64,000 nt of DNA, taken from the NCBI GenBank assembly GCA_947494975.1, contig CANLXA010000001.1, positions 930,001 to 994,000 of the forward strand, given 5' to 3'. Shown one piece after another: positions 36,147-43,894 of the stretch (within the stretch, counting starts at the first letter, position 1; each line of letters starts with the position of its first letter). Made by a program: the position numbers and the translations under genes. The notes below the pieces were generated by a model. It did no database searches and was not told the DNA's origin. It saw only the letters and a list, made by a program, of their open reading frames with translations. Origin of the DNA: an uncultured Roseicyclus sp. (lineage in GTDB: Bacteria > Pseudomonadota > Alphaproteobacteria > Rhodobacterales > Rhodobacteraceae).

Positions 36147-37028
36147 CTAGACGGCAAGGAACGACCGAACCTCCTTCGACTGCGCTTCCAGCGTCTTGCG
36201 CATCTTGCCGAAGGCCGCGGCCTCAAGCTGGCGCACCCGCTCTTTGCTGAGGCCCAGCTCATCCCCAAGGCTTTCGAGTGTGCGGGGATCCTCCCGCAGC
36301 TTGCGTTCGCGCACGATGAACCGCTCGCGATCGTTCAGAGCCTTCATCGACGTGATCAGCCATTCGCGCAATTGGGCCGTATCGTGAGAATGCTCCACCA
36401 ATTCGGCGGCCTGATCGCTATCATCTTCCAGCGTGTCGATCCATTCACGCCCCTCATCCTCCACGGATTGCGTTGCATTCAGCGAGTAATCGGAGCCCGC
36501 CAAACGGCCTTCCATCATCTCCACATCGTGGAGCGGCACACCCACTTCCGTGGCGATCATCTGGCGCAGCTGGTGCTTGTCGAGCGTCTGGCCCGCTGCC
36601 ATCGCTTCGCGCTCCAGACGGGCCTGGACTCGCCGCATATTGAAGAACAGGGATTTTTGCGACGATGTGGACCCGGTGCGCACCATCGACCAGTTGCGCA
36701 TCACATGGTCCTGTATCGAAGCCTTGATCCACCAAACGGCATATGTGGAAAACCGCACGCCACGGTCAGGGTCGAACTTGTCGGCGGCTTTCATCAGGCC
36801 AAGGCCTGCTTCCTGGATCAGGTCGTTCATCGGTGCGCCATAGCGCTTGAACTTCGCCGCCATCGAAATCGCCAGCCGCATATAGGCAGTGATCAACCGA
36901 TGCAGGCTTTCCTCGCACCGGTCATCGCGCCAGGCATAGGCCAGCCGCAATTCCGTCTCTGCATCCAGCAATTCCGCCTTCATCGCGCGGCGGGAAAGGG
37001 ACTGGTCTCCGCCAAAGTCAAATGCCAT
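36147..37028 (-). CDS. rpoH: RNA polymerase sigma-32 (RpoH) factor, RpoHII type
   Basis: 293 residues. Region 2 contains LIQEAGLGLMKAADKFDPDRGVRFSTYAVWWIKASIQDHVM, the RpoH box is QKSLFFNMRR (124-133), and region 4.2 is LSKERVRQLEAAAFGKMRKTL. The N-terminus (MAFDFGGDQSLSRRAMKAEL) resembles the second RpoH of Rhodobacterales, which works in the singlet-oxygen and oxidative-stress response more than in classical heat shock. I chose the ATG at 37028; an open frame upstream is not family-like. A TGATCC-N18-TAA element 57 bases upstream fits control by the ECF factor RpoE. It is divergent from cobU. Confidence 0.95.
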   Translation of the reverse strand: MAFDFGGDQSLSRRAMKAELLDAETELRLAYAWRDDRCEESLHRLITAYMRLAISMAAKFKRYGAPMNDLIQEAGLGLMKAADKFDPDRGVRFSTYAVWWIKASIQDHVMRNWSMVRTGSTSSQKSLFFNMRRVQARLEREAMAAGQTLDKHQLRQMIATEVGVPLHDVEMMEGRLAGSDYSLNATQSVEDEGREWIDTLEDDSDQAAELVEHSHDTAQLREWLITSMKALNDRERFIVRERKLREDPRTLESLGDELGLSKERVRQLEAAAFGKMRKTLEAQSKEVRSFLAV

Positions 37029-37084
37029 AACGACCCCCCGGTTCTGTTGACCTATCGGACACGCTTGTTTGTCGTGTTTCAGAA

Positions 37085-37114
37085 GGGTTACGCAGGGAAA
37101 GACCCATCGGATCA
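37085..37114 (-). promoter_or_regulatory. Candidate RpoE (sigma-E) promoter of rpoH
   Basis: Reading the reverse strand, TGATCC (37114-37109) is followed by an 18-base spacer and TAACCC (37090-37085), about 57 bases before the rpoH ATG. TGATCC-N18-TAA is the pattern I know for the RpoE/ChrR regulon of Rhodobacter sphaeroides, where rpoHII is a direct target. The elements and spacing are seen; activity is inferred. Confidence 0.6.
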
Positions 37115-37131
37115 ATTTTTGGGACATAAAA

Positions 37132-37683
37132 TTGCGCCTGCCCCCTCTCACCCTAGTCCTTGGTGGCGCGTCCAGCGGCAAATCCGGTATTGCCGAGCGT
37201 ATGGTGCAGCAATCGGGCTTGGCAAAAGTCTACATTGCGACAGCCGAGGCCCTGGATGGCGAGATGGCAGACAAGGTCTCGGCCCATCGCGCCCGCCGTG
37301 CCGGTCAGGGGTGGCGCACCGTCGAGGCTCCGCGCGAAACGGCAACGGCATTGTCGCAGATCGAAACCGGCGAAGTCGCGCTGCTGGATTGCATCAGCTT
37401 GTGGCTCACCAATCTGATAATCGATGGCGGTGATTGGGAAGAAGAAACCGATCTGTTGCTGGAGGTTCTGATCCAGATGCGGGCGCCCGTGGTTCTTGTC
37501 AGCAACGAGGTGTCCGGCGGGATCGTGCCTGAAAACCGGTTGGCTCGCGCCTTTCAGCGTGCCCAGGGCGTCATCAACCAGCGCTTGGCGGCTGAAGCCG
37601 ATCTGGTTGTGCTGGTCACGGCGGGCCTGCCCCAGGTGCTGAAGGGCCAGCCGCAGCTCGACCCGGTGGATGAGCCGTGGTGA
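37132..37683 (+). CDS. cobU: Adenosylcobinamide kinase / GTP:adenosylcobinamide-phosphate guanylyltransferase
   Basis: 183 residues. CobU/CobP phosphorylates adenosylcobinamide and transfers GMP to it in the nucleotide-loop step of cobalamin synthesis. The P-loop GGASSGKS is at 11-18, the histidine that carries GMP lies in DKVSAHRARR, and LLDCISLWLTNLI and LVSNEVSGGIVPENRLAR are family blocks. No ATG fits; I chose TTG at 37132, giving LRLPPLTLVLGG. A TTG 63 bases earlier would add non-homologous residues and crowd the divergent rpoH start. It ends in a GTGA overlap with the phosphatase gene. Confidence 0.94.
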   Translation: MRLPPLTLVLGGASSGKSGIAERMVQQSGLAKVYIATAEALDGEMADKVSAHRARRAGQGWRTVEAPRETATALSQIETGEVALLDCISLWLTNLIIDGGDWEEETDLLLEVLIQMRAPVVLVSNEVSGGIVPENRLARAFQRAQGVINQRLAAEADLVVLVTAGLPQVLKGQPQLDPVDEPW

Positions 37684-38249
37684 GGCGCCTATTTTGGGTT
37701 CGTCACGGGCCGACCCATCAAAAGGCTTTTACCGGGTGGCGCGACGTGCCCGCGGATCTGTCCGACACCGCCGCCGTCGCGCGAATGCGCGACTGGCTGC
37801 CGCCCGATGCCCCAATCCTGTCGTCGGATCTGAAACGGGCGGTCGCCACTGCCGATGCGATCGCGGGCGGACGGCGGCGATTGCCGCATGATCGCGACCT
37901 GCGCGAGTTTGATTTCGGCGCGTGGGACGGCCTTCGCTTCGATGCCGTGGCCGAACGCGATCCCGAGTTGAGCCGGGCCTTCTGGGAAGAGCCCGGCCAT
38001 GTGGAGCCGCCGGGCGGTGAAAGCTGGTTTCAGGTGACATCCCGGGTTCAGGCCGCGATTACGCGCATCGACGGCGAGAAGGATCTGATTATCGTCGCCC
38101 ATTTCGGCGTGATCCTGTGCCATATCGCAGCCGTCACTGGCCAGAGCCCGAAGGCCGTGCTCGCCCAACAAATCGATCCGCTTTCCGTGACGGAGCTGGC
38201 CGAGACCGGCGCAGGGTGGCACCTCGGCGCTGTCAATCACCGCCCGTGA
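37677..38249 (+). CDS. cobC: Histidine phosphatase, probable alpha-ribazole phosphatase
   Basis: About 190 residues. The phosphoglycerate-mutase-like fold starts FWVRHGPTH with the catalytic R-H-G near residue 8-10. SSDLKRAVATADAI, REFDFGAWDGLRF (catalytic glutamate region) and IIVAHFGVILCHIA (second histidine) complete the active site. Adjacent cobU makes CobC, which removes phosphate from alpha-ribazole-phosphate or adenosylcobalamin-phosphate, the best guess. Two consecutive GTG codons (37677, 37680) can start; the second gives a GTGA overlap with cobU. Family members with other phosphate-ester substrates cannot be excluded. Confidence 0.88.
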   Translation: MVRRLFWVRHGPTHQKAFTGWRDVPADLSDTAAVARMRDWLPPDAPILSSDLKRAVATADAIAGGRRRLPHDRDLREFDFGAWDGLRFDAVAERDPELSRAFWEEPGHVEPPGGESWFQVTSRVQAAITRIDGEKDLIIVAHFGVILCHIAAVTGQSPKAVLAQQIDPLSVTELAETGAGWHLGAVNHRP

Positions 38250-38307
38250 TGGACCCGATCACGCGCTTTCGTTTGACGTTCATTGCATCCCTGCGCTTGA
38301 TGCGCAC

Positions 38308-38991
38308 ATGACCTATGATCTTCTTATCGGACAGCAATCTTATTCCAGCTGGTCCCTGCGCGCGTGGCTTGCCTTCGCGCCCTTCGACATTCCCGTAACG
38401 CTCCACAAGGTGGAGATTTACGGGGACAAATTCTTCGACGATGTGGCCGCCTTTGGCGGGCATCGCACTGTGCCGGCGGCGCGCACACCGAATGGTGGCC
38501 TGCTGACCGACAGCATCGCCATAGCCTGGCATTTGGCGGAAGCGTTCCCGGATCGCGGGCTGTTGCCGGAGGACCCGATTGCGCGGGCCGAAGCCCAATC
38601 AATCATCGCTGAAATGCATTCCGGCTTCACCGCGCTCCGCGGGGATTGCCAAGTGAACCTGCGCACCGCGTGGGAGGGCTTTGTTCCCTCCGATGCCGTC
38701 CTCGCGGACGTCGCCCGGATCGAAGCGATCTGGGCCAAGGCGTTGGACAGGTCCGGCGGGCCGTTCCTCTACGGCGCGTTCACGCTGGCCGATGCGTTCT
38801 ATGCGCCAGTGGTCACGCGGTTCCTGACCTACGGTTTGCCCATGTCAGATAATGCGACGGCCTATGCCAAAGTCATCACAACCCATCCGGCCTTCGTGGA
38901 GTGGCGCGATGACGGCATGAAGGAAACGCAGGAGATCGAAATATACGACAAGGCGCCGCTGGCGCGAATCCCCTTCCCGAGCTTCGAATAG
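38308..38991 (+). CDS. Glutathione S-transferase family protein
   Basis: 227 residues. The N-terminal thioredoxin-like domain starts YDLLIGQQSYSSWSLRAWLAF, where a serine of SYSSWS is the probable glutathione-activating residue, and contains TVPAARTPNGGLLTDSIAIAWHLAE (the glutathione gamma-glutamyl site with DS). The C-terminal helical domain holds FLYGAFTLADAFYAPVVTRFLTYG. It resembles the zeta/maleylacetoacetate-isomerase-related bacterial GSTs, but the substrate is unknown. It follows cobC after 58 bases with no clear separate promoter and is not a cobalamin gene. Confidence 0.92.
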   Translation: MTYDLLIGQQSYSSWSLRAWLAFAPFDIPVTLHKVEIYGDKFFDDVAAFGGHRTVPAARTPNGGLLTDSIAIAWHLAEAFPDRGLLPEDPIARAEAQSIIAEMHSGFTALRGDCQVNLRTAWEGFVPSDAVLADVARIEAIWAKALDRSGGPFLYGAFTLADAFYAPVVTRFLTYGLPMSDNATAYAKVITTHPAFVEWRDDGMKETQEIEIYDKAPLARIPFPSFE

Positions 38992-39004
38992 GACCGAGGA
39001 AGGG

Positions 39005-39041
39005 TTAACGTTTTCGGCTTTTGGTTAACCATTCGCTAACC
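39005..39041 (+). promoter_or_regulatory. CtrA-like box upstream of comM
   Basis: TTAACCATTCGCTAACC at 39025-39041 is TTAAC-N6-CTAAC, one mismatch from the alphaproteobacterial CtrA dyad TTAAC-N6-TTAAC, and ends 22 bases before the comM ATG. A further TTAAC lies at 39005-39009. CtrA is reported to control DNA-import genes including comM in Rhodobacter capsulatus, which fits; no binding evidence here. Confidence 0.5.
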
Positions 39042-39063
39042 AAACCCGCGCTAGGGCTGGAAC

Positions 39064-40605
39064 ATGTTTGAAGCAGCCAGCCCAGAATCCCTATCGATCA
39101 CCCATACCGTGGCCTTTGAAGGCCTGGAGGCCCGCCGGGTCGAGGTGCAATGTGCCGTCACCGCGGGCCTGCCGGGCTTTGCCATCGTCGGATTGCCCGA
39201 CAAGGCGGTCAGCGAAGCGCGCGAACGGGTGCGCACTGCATTGCAGGCCATGGCCATCGCAATGCCGTCACGGCGGATCACAGTAAATCTGTCGCCGGCC
39301 GACCTGCCGAAAGAGGGATCCCACTTCGATCTCCCCATTGCGCTGGCCCTTCTGGCGGCCCTTGGAATCATCTCGAAAGAGCGCGTTGAGGCAACACTGG
39401 CGCTCGGGGAACTGGCCCTCAACGGGCGGCTCGTCCCGGTATTGGGGGCCTTGCCCGCGGCCTTGGCCGCCGGAGAGGATGGCCGCACGCTGATGTGCCC
39501 GGCGGCCTGCGGGGCCGAGGCCGCCTGGGTTGGCGCCACCACCGTTTTTGCCGCCGCATCGCTGGCCGAACTTGTGGCCCATTTCACCGACCGGGCTCCG
39601 CTTGAACCCGCTGCACCCGGGGAAGTCACAACGGACACAGGCACCAAATGCCTTTCGGAAGTCCGCGGGCAGGAGCGGGCAAAACGTGCGCTTGAGATTG
39701 CCGCTGCCGGGCGACATCACCTTCTGATGGTTGGCTCGCCCGGATCTGGCAAATCGATGCTGGCCGCGCGGCTACCGGGGATCCTGCCGCCATTGAGCGC
39801 ACCCGAGGCGCTGGAAACGTCGATGATCCACTCGCTCTCCGGACTGCTGGACGATGGCGGCATTTCCCGCACACGCCCCTACCGAGCCCCGCATCACACG
39901 GCGTCCATGGCCGCTATCGTTGGCGGCGGGCGTGGGGCCAAACCCGGCGAAATCAGTCTGGCCCATAACGGAGTCTTGTTTCTCGACGAATTCCCGGAAT
40001 ACCCCCGCGCCGTTCTGGAGACCCTGCGTCAGCCGATTGAAACCGGCGATGTGGTTGTGGCGCGCGCCAATGCCCACGTGACATATCCATGCCGCTTCCT
40101 CCTGATCGCCGCCGCCAACCCATGTCGGTGCGGGCAACTCTACGATGCCGGCGCGGCCTGTAATCGGGCGCCGATTTGTGGGCAGGAATATATGGGCAAA
40201 ATCTCCGGCCCGTTGATGGACCGGTTCGACCTGCGCCTGGAAGTACCGCCGGTGGCTTATGCCGATCTCGATCTGCCAGCCAGCGGTGATACCAGCGCAG
40301 TCGTGGCCGCGCGGGTGGCGGGGGCGCGGGCCATTCTGCAAGCCCGGTTCGAAGCTCTCGGATCGGACGCGCGTGTCAATTCCGATGCTGAAGGCACGCT
40401 GCTCGATCGGATCGCCACGCCGGATGCACAGGGCAAGGAAATGCTGCTGAAGGCCGCCGATACGTTCCGGCTGACCGCACGTGGATACCACCGGGTGCTG
40501 CGCCTGGCGCGAACCATTGCCGATCTGGACGGGGTGGAAACCGTCAGCACGCCCCATATCGCGGAAGCGGTCGGCTATCGCCTAATCGGCGCGCGGGACG
40601 CCTAG
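39064..40605 (+). CDS. comM: YifB/ComM-family AAA ATPase
   Basis: 513 residues. An N-terminal Lon-like domain (SLSITHTVAFEGLEARRVEVQCAVTAGLPGFAIVGLPD) is followed by a Mg-chelatase-type AAA domain with Walker A GSPGSGKS (224-231) and Walker B GVLFLDEFPEY. The zinc-finger-like cysteines lie in AANPCRCGQLYDAGAACNRAPICG, and a C-terminal helical domain follows. ComM is a hexameric helicase promoting branch migration during natural transformation and gene-transfer-agent DNA uptake. It is preceded by a CtrA-like box. Its last 24 bases overlap convergently with the alpha/beta hydrolase gene. Confidence 0.95.
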   Translation: MFEAASPESLSITHTVAFEGLEARRVEVQCAVTAGLPGFAIVGLPDKAVSEARERVRTALQAMAIAMPSRRITVNLSPADLPKEGSHFDLPIALALLAALGIISKERVEATLALGELALNGRLVPVLGALPAALAAGEDGRTLMCPAACGAEAAWVGATTVFAAASLAELVAHFTDRAPLEPAAPGEVTTDTGTKCLSEVRGQERAKRALEIAAAGRHHLLMVGSPGSGKSMLAARLPGILPPLSAPEALETSMIHSLSGLLDDGGISRTRPYRAPHHTASMAAIVGGGRGAKPGEISLAHNGVLFLDEFPEYPRAVLETLRQPIETGDVVVARANAHVTYPCRFLLIAAANPCRCGQLYDAGAACNRAPICGQEYMGKISGPLMDRFDLRLEVPPVAYADLDLPASGDTSAVVAARVAGARAILQARFEALGSDARVNSDAEGTLLDRIATPDAQGKEMLLKAADTFRLTARGYHRVLRLARTIADLDGVETVSTPHIAEAVGYRLIGARDA

Positions 40606-41487
40606 GCACCGGCGCGCGAAGAGGGCGGCCTGCTCCAGAGCGTCACCGGCCTCCGGCAGGATATCCCCGAACACGTGCCAGGCGTGGGGCGTATTGGGCC
40701 AGGATGTCAGCTCAACCTCCCCACCCGCGGCCCGGAGCACGTCGGCCATGCGCAGGGCATCATCGCGCACGATCTCCGTTTCGGAATAGTGGATCAACGT
40801 CGGGGCCGGGTCGACGAACTCCGCGAATAGCGGCGACAGGCGCGGGTCGGTCAGATCGGCACCGGGGGCGGCGAACCCGATCAGGTCCGGCAATCGCTCG
40901 GCAGGCAGCAAGGGATCGCGGTGGGCGTTTTCCACCATCGACGCGCCCGAACCAGTCAGGTCCGTCCACGGACTGAACGCGATACATCCTGCTGGCCGTT
41001 GCCCCTCCGCGTCCAGTTCGGCCATCAGCGACAGGGCCATGCCGCCGCCTGCACTGTCGCCAGCCAAGACAATCTCACCGGGCGGCACGCCATCGGCGAT
41101 CAGCCCATTCCATGCCTCGCGGGCATCGATCTGAGCCGCGGGCAACGGCTGTTCGGGTCCCATCGCGTAGTCTGGCACAACGATGCGGCATCGGCTTCGG
41201 CGCGCCAAGGATCGGATCAAGGCTATGTGCGACGCCGCAGAACCCGCGATGAACCCACCGCCGTGAAAATAGAGGATCACTCCGGTGGCGTCGTCAGCGC
41301 GCTCCACGATCGTCAGGGGCGGAGCTCCGGCGACATTGCGATGAAGCAGCCCGGTTCCTCGCCCGCCGCACAGCCATCCGACCCATTCGAAATCCTTGCG
41401 CTGGTTTCCGGGCCGCTTCACCATACGCAGGCGTGTCTTGCCGATCAGGCGGCAGCCGATGTTGAGGAACTGTAGATGAAGGCTCAC
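40582..41487 (-). CDS. Alpha/beta hydrolase, hormone-sensitive-lipase (family IV) type
   Basis: 301 residues. The oxyanion motif HGGGF is at 75-79, the nucleophile S145 in GDSAGG, and the C-terminal histidine lies in [11 protein letters not shown]; the acid is likely the aspartate in the IVRDDALRM region. It is a carboxylesterase of short-chain esters, substrate unknown, and is cytoplasmic since no signal is visible. It overlaps the stop of gshB upstream by 4 bases and is probably cotranscribed with it. It converges on comM. Confidence 0.92.
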   Translation of the reverse strand: MSLHLQFLNIGCRLIGKTRLRMVKRPGNQRKDFEWVGWLCGGRGTGLLHRNVAGAPPLTIVERADDATGVILYFHGGGFIAGSAASHIALIRSLARRSRCRIVVPDYAMGPEQPLPAAQIDAREAWNGLIADGVPPGEIVLAGDSAGGGMALSLMAELDAEGQRPAGCIAFSPWTDLTGSGASMVENAHRDPLLPAERLPDLIGFAAPGADLTDPRLSPLFAEFVDPAPTLIHYSETEIVRDDALRMADVLRAAGGEVELTSWPNTPHAWHVFGDILPEAGDALEQAALFARRCLGVPRAD

Positions 41488-42431
41488 CCCGCCGCCGCGC
41501 GGCGCTCCACCGCATCCCAGATCTTGGCCGCGATATTGACCCCGTCAAAGCGCTCCAGTTCCTGAATGCCGGTTGGGGAGGTCACGTTGATTTCCGTCAG
41601 CCAACCGCCGATCACGTCGATCCCCACAAAGACCTGTCCCATTTCCTTCAGACGCGGGCCGATGATGGCGCAAATCTCCCGCTCCCGATCCGTCAGGGCG
41701 GTGGGTTCGGGCCGCCCGCCCACATGCATGTTGGACCGGGTCTCACCCTTGGCGGGCACGCGGTTGATCCCACCCACCGCCTCCCCATCCACAAGGATCA
41801 CGCGCTTGTCGCCGGCCGCCACGTCGGGCAGGAACTTCTGCATAATCAGCGGCTCGCGGTTAATACCGGTGAAGAGTTCATGCAGCGAATTGAGGTTGCG
41901 ATCCTCGGGCGTGAGGCGGAATACGCCCGCCCCCCCATTGCCGTAGAGCGGCTTGAGAATGACATCGCCGTGGTCGGCCTTGAAGGCCTTTAACATCTCA
42001 AGATCGCGCGCGATCATCGTCGGCGGCGTCAACTCGGGATAGTCGAGTACCATCAGTTTTTCCGGCACGTTGCGCACCCAGAACGGATCGTTCAGCACCA
42101 GGGCCTTGCCCTTGAGACGATCAAGCAGATGGGTCGTTGTGATATAGCCCATGTCAAAAGGAGGATCCTGGCGCAGCCAGATCACATCGATATCGGCCAG
42201 GTCGATGATTTCCGGCGCCTCTGCCGTGACGTGATCACCCTGAACACGCTGGACCCGAATGCGCCGGGCGCGGGCCAGAACACGGTCTTCGCGGTACGCA
42301 AGGTCATTGGGCGTGTAGACCAACAGCTCATGGCCCCGCGCCTGGGCCTCTTCGGCAAGGCGGAAGGTGGAATCCGCTTCGATATCCACGGCCTCTATCG
42401 GGTCCATTTGAAACGCCACACGCATCGCCAT
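41484..42431 (-). CDS. gshB: Glutathione synthetase
   Basis: 315 residues. An ATP-grasp ligase joins gamma-glutamylcysteine and glycine. Visible motifs are [22 protein letters not shown] at the N-terminus, [35 protein letters not shown] (ATP-binding glycine loop) and [21 protein letters not shown] (metal and ATP ligands). The ATG at 42431 has a strong GAGGAGA site, which decides the start; an in-frame TTG three codons earlier is rejected. The 58-base leader between yraN and gshB holds alternative hairpins. The hydrolase gene follows with a 4-base overlap. Confidence 0.97.
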   Translation of the reverse strand: MAMRVAFQMDPIEAVDIEADSTFRLAEEAQARGHELLVYTPNDLAYREDRVLARARRIRVQRVQGDHVTAEAPEIIDLADIDVIWLRQDPPFDMGYITTTHLLDRLKGKALVLNDPFWVRNVPEKLMVLDYPELTPPTMIARDLEMLKAFKADHGDVILKPLYGNGGAGVFRLTPEDRNLNSLHELFTGINREPLIMQKFLPDVAAGDKRVILVDGEAVGGINRVPAKGETRSNMHVGGRPEPTALTDREREICAIIGPRLKEMGQVFVGIDVIGGWLTEINVTSPTGIQELERFDGVNIAAKIWDAVERRAAAG

Positions 42432-42489
42432 TCTCCTCAAGGTGCTAGGCCCTCTAATTGGCGCGGCACCTTCAAAGGTGCAATGGGTG
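42432..42489 (-). promoter_or_regulatory. Leader with two mutually exclusive hairpins before gshB
   Basis: On the reverse strand the leader reads GCACCTT-TG-AAGGTGC (42481-42466), a 20-base spacer, and a third GCACCTT (42445-42439) directly against the GAGGAGA ribosome site. The central AAGGTGC can pair with the first copy, freeing the site, or with the third, putting a stem right against it. This is the layout of a translational switch; function is inferred. Confidence 0.45.
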
Positions 42490-42843
42490 TCAGGCGCTGA
42501 GCGCGTTTGCGATCACGTCGATATGTCCCTGACCATCCACGAGGGCCACATCGAACCGCATCGGTGTCAAGGCACCCCTGGGGAAGCTGCCGAGGCAATG
42601 TTCGGCGCTGCGCAGGAGCCGAGCGATCTGGCGCTGAGACAGGCTTTCGGCAGCGCGCATCGTATTGCGTGCCGATTTGACCTCAACAAAAACGACCTCG
42701 CCGTCTTTCTCCATGACCAGATCGATCTCACCAGCCGGACCGCGCCAGCGGCGCGCAATCATACGATGGCCGTGCTCCATGTAGGCTTTCATCACAATCG
42801 TCTCGGCCGCCTTGCCGGACAGATACGCCTGTTCGCCCCTCAG
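42490..42843 (-). CDS. YraN/UPF0102 family nuclease-fold protein, probable CTG start
   Basis: 117 residues from the CTG at 42843. It has a restriction-endonuclease-like fold with [23 protein letters not shown] (the GEIDLV...EVK catalytic pattern). The family N-terminus ([15 protein letters not shown]..., giving G-x3-AE) is present but has no ATG, GTG or TTG before it in frame for a long way. A CTG overlaps the rsmI stop as CTGA, mimicking the ATGA and GTGA junctions used elsewhere here, and yields the family's usual length. The first standard starts (GTG 42795, ATG 42792) would cut off that block. Biochemical role of YraN is poorly defined. Confidence 0.85.
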   Translation of the reverse strand: MRGEQAYLSGKAAETIVMKAYMEHGHRMIARRWRGPAGEIDLVMEKDGEVVFVEVKSARNTMRAAESLSQRQIARLLRSAEHCLGSFPRGALTPMRFDVALVDGQGHIDVIANALSA

Positions 42844-43697
42844 TCGCCGTTTTTCAGCCGAAGCCCCAGTTGGTAGACCTCCCGTTTCGGAAGGCCCAAC
42901 CGTGCCGCGACCTGCGCGGCGGCGGCTTTCAACGGCATCTCCGCCAGCGCCGTCTGCAAAGCCGTCTCCACATCCGCCGGTTCGGCCACTTGGGCCGGAG
43001 CGCGACCAATCACCAACACCACTTCGCCCTTCAGGGATCGCTCCGAGATCTCCGCCAGTACGTGCGCACATGGACCGCGCAGCACTTCCTCGAAGCGTTT
43101 GGTCAATTCCCGGCAAACTGCAATCTCCCGTTCGTCACCCAAGGTTTCGCACACTTCGCCTAACAGTCGGTGAATGCGTTTGGGGCTTTCGTAGAGAATG
43201 AGCGTGGCACCTGCCCCATCAAGTTCTCCAAGCCAGCGTTTGCGTCGCCCGGCCTGACTGGGGGGAAATCCGACGAACATGAAGCGATCGGAGGCCAACC
43301 CAGATACCGTCAACGCGGCGAGCGCAGCGGAGGGTCCGGGAGCCGAGACGACAGCAAATCCGCCATCGATGGCGGCGCGCCCGAGTTGATATCCGGGATC
43401 CGCGACAAGGGGTGTCCCCGCTTCGGAGACATAGGCGACCGATTTCCCCTGTTCCAACAGCGCCATAATGCGTGGCCGGGCCTCGGCCCCGTTGTGGTCG
43501 TGATACGGGATCATTGGGCGCCCCGCCACGGAAATACCGTGGATTTCCATCAGCTTGCGGGCGGTGCGCGTGTCTTCGGCGGCAATCGCATCGGCCGCCG
43601 CCAGCACGTCGAGCGCACGCAACGTGATATCGCGGGCCGAGCCGATTGGTGTGGCAACGAAATGCAATCCCGGCGCGATTGTGCCGCCATAGATCAT
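42840..43697 (-). CDS. rsmI: 16S rRNA (cytidine1402-2'-O)-methyltransferase
   Basis: 285 residues. A tetrapyrrole-methylase fold enzyme that 2'-O-methylates C1402 of 16S rRNA. Markers are GLHFVATPIGSARDITLRALDVLAAADAIAAEDTR at the N-terminus, SVAYVSEAGTPLVADPGYQL and FVGFPP, all close to the RsmI consensus. The C-terminal helix-turn-helix-like tail (PLKAAAAQVAARLGLPKREVY) is normal for the family. It is the first gene of the rsmI-yraN-gshB set, divergent from the LppC gene over a 197-base region with two palindromes. Confidence 0.96.
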   Translation of the reverse strand: MIYGGTIAPGLHFVATPIGSARDITLRALDVLAAADAIAAEDTRTARKLMEIHGISVAGRPMIPYHDHNGAEARPRIMALLEQGKSVAYVSEAGTPLVADPGYQLGRAAIDGGFAVVSAPGPSAALAALTVSGLASDRFMFVGFPPSQAGRRKRWLGELDGAGATLILYESPKRIHRLLGEVCETLGDEREIAVCRELTKRFEEVLRGPCAHVLAEISERSLKGEVVLVIGRAPAQVAEPADVETALQTALAEMPLKAAAAQVAARLGLPKREVYQLGLRLKNGD

Positions 43698-43782
43698 GGG
43701 CGCTCCCCCGCCGTCGCCCCGGCAACCGGCAATTGGACACTTGCGCCAGAGGCCGATCCTGGTCCAAGAGCCCGTGGGGGAG

Positions 43783-43833
43783 ACGTCCGAGCGCGGACGT
43801 AACGTTTACTTGATCGTCCGATCACCGTAGCCT
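43783..43833. promoter_or_regulatory. Divergent control region with two palindromes
   Basis: ACGTCCG-AGCG-CGGACGT (43783-43800) is a perfect 7-base-arm dyad and TGATCG-TC-CGATCA (43811-43824) a perfect 6-base-arm dyad. The second lies inside the 17-base spacer of a weak forward promoter candidate, TTTACT (43805-43810) and TAGCCT (43828-43833), a classical repressor position. Between rsmI and the lipoprotein gene. Confidence 0.4.
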
Positions 43834-43894
43834 GCATCTTGCGGGCCTCCCGTCAGTCTTTGCTTCTGCGCCTCAATGGGAGGGCACACATACT

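Noticed and set aside
35289-37433. 714-codon forward open frame crossing the HExxH gene and rpoH
   Set aside because: Antisense to two supported genes and rich in histidine and arginine, with no homology signal.
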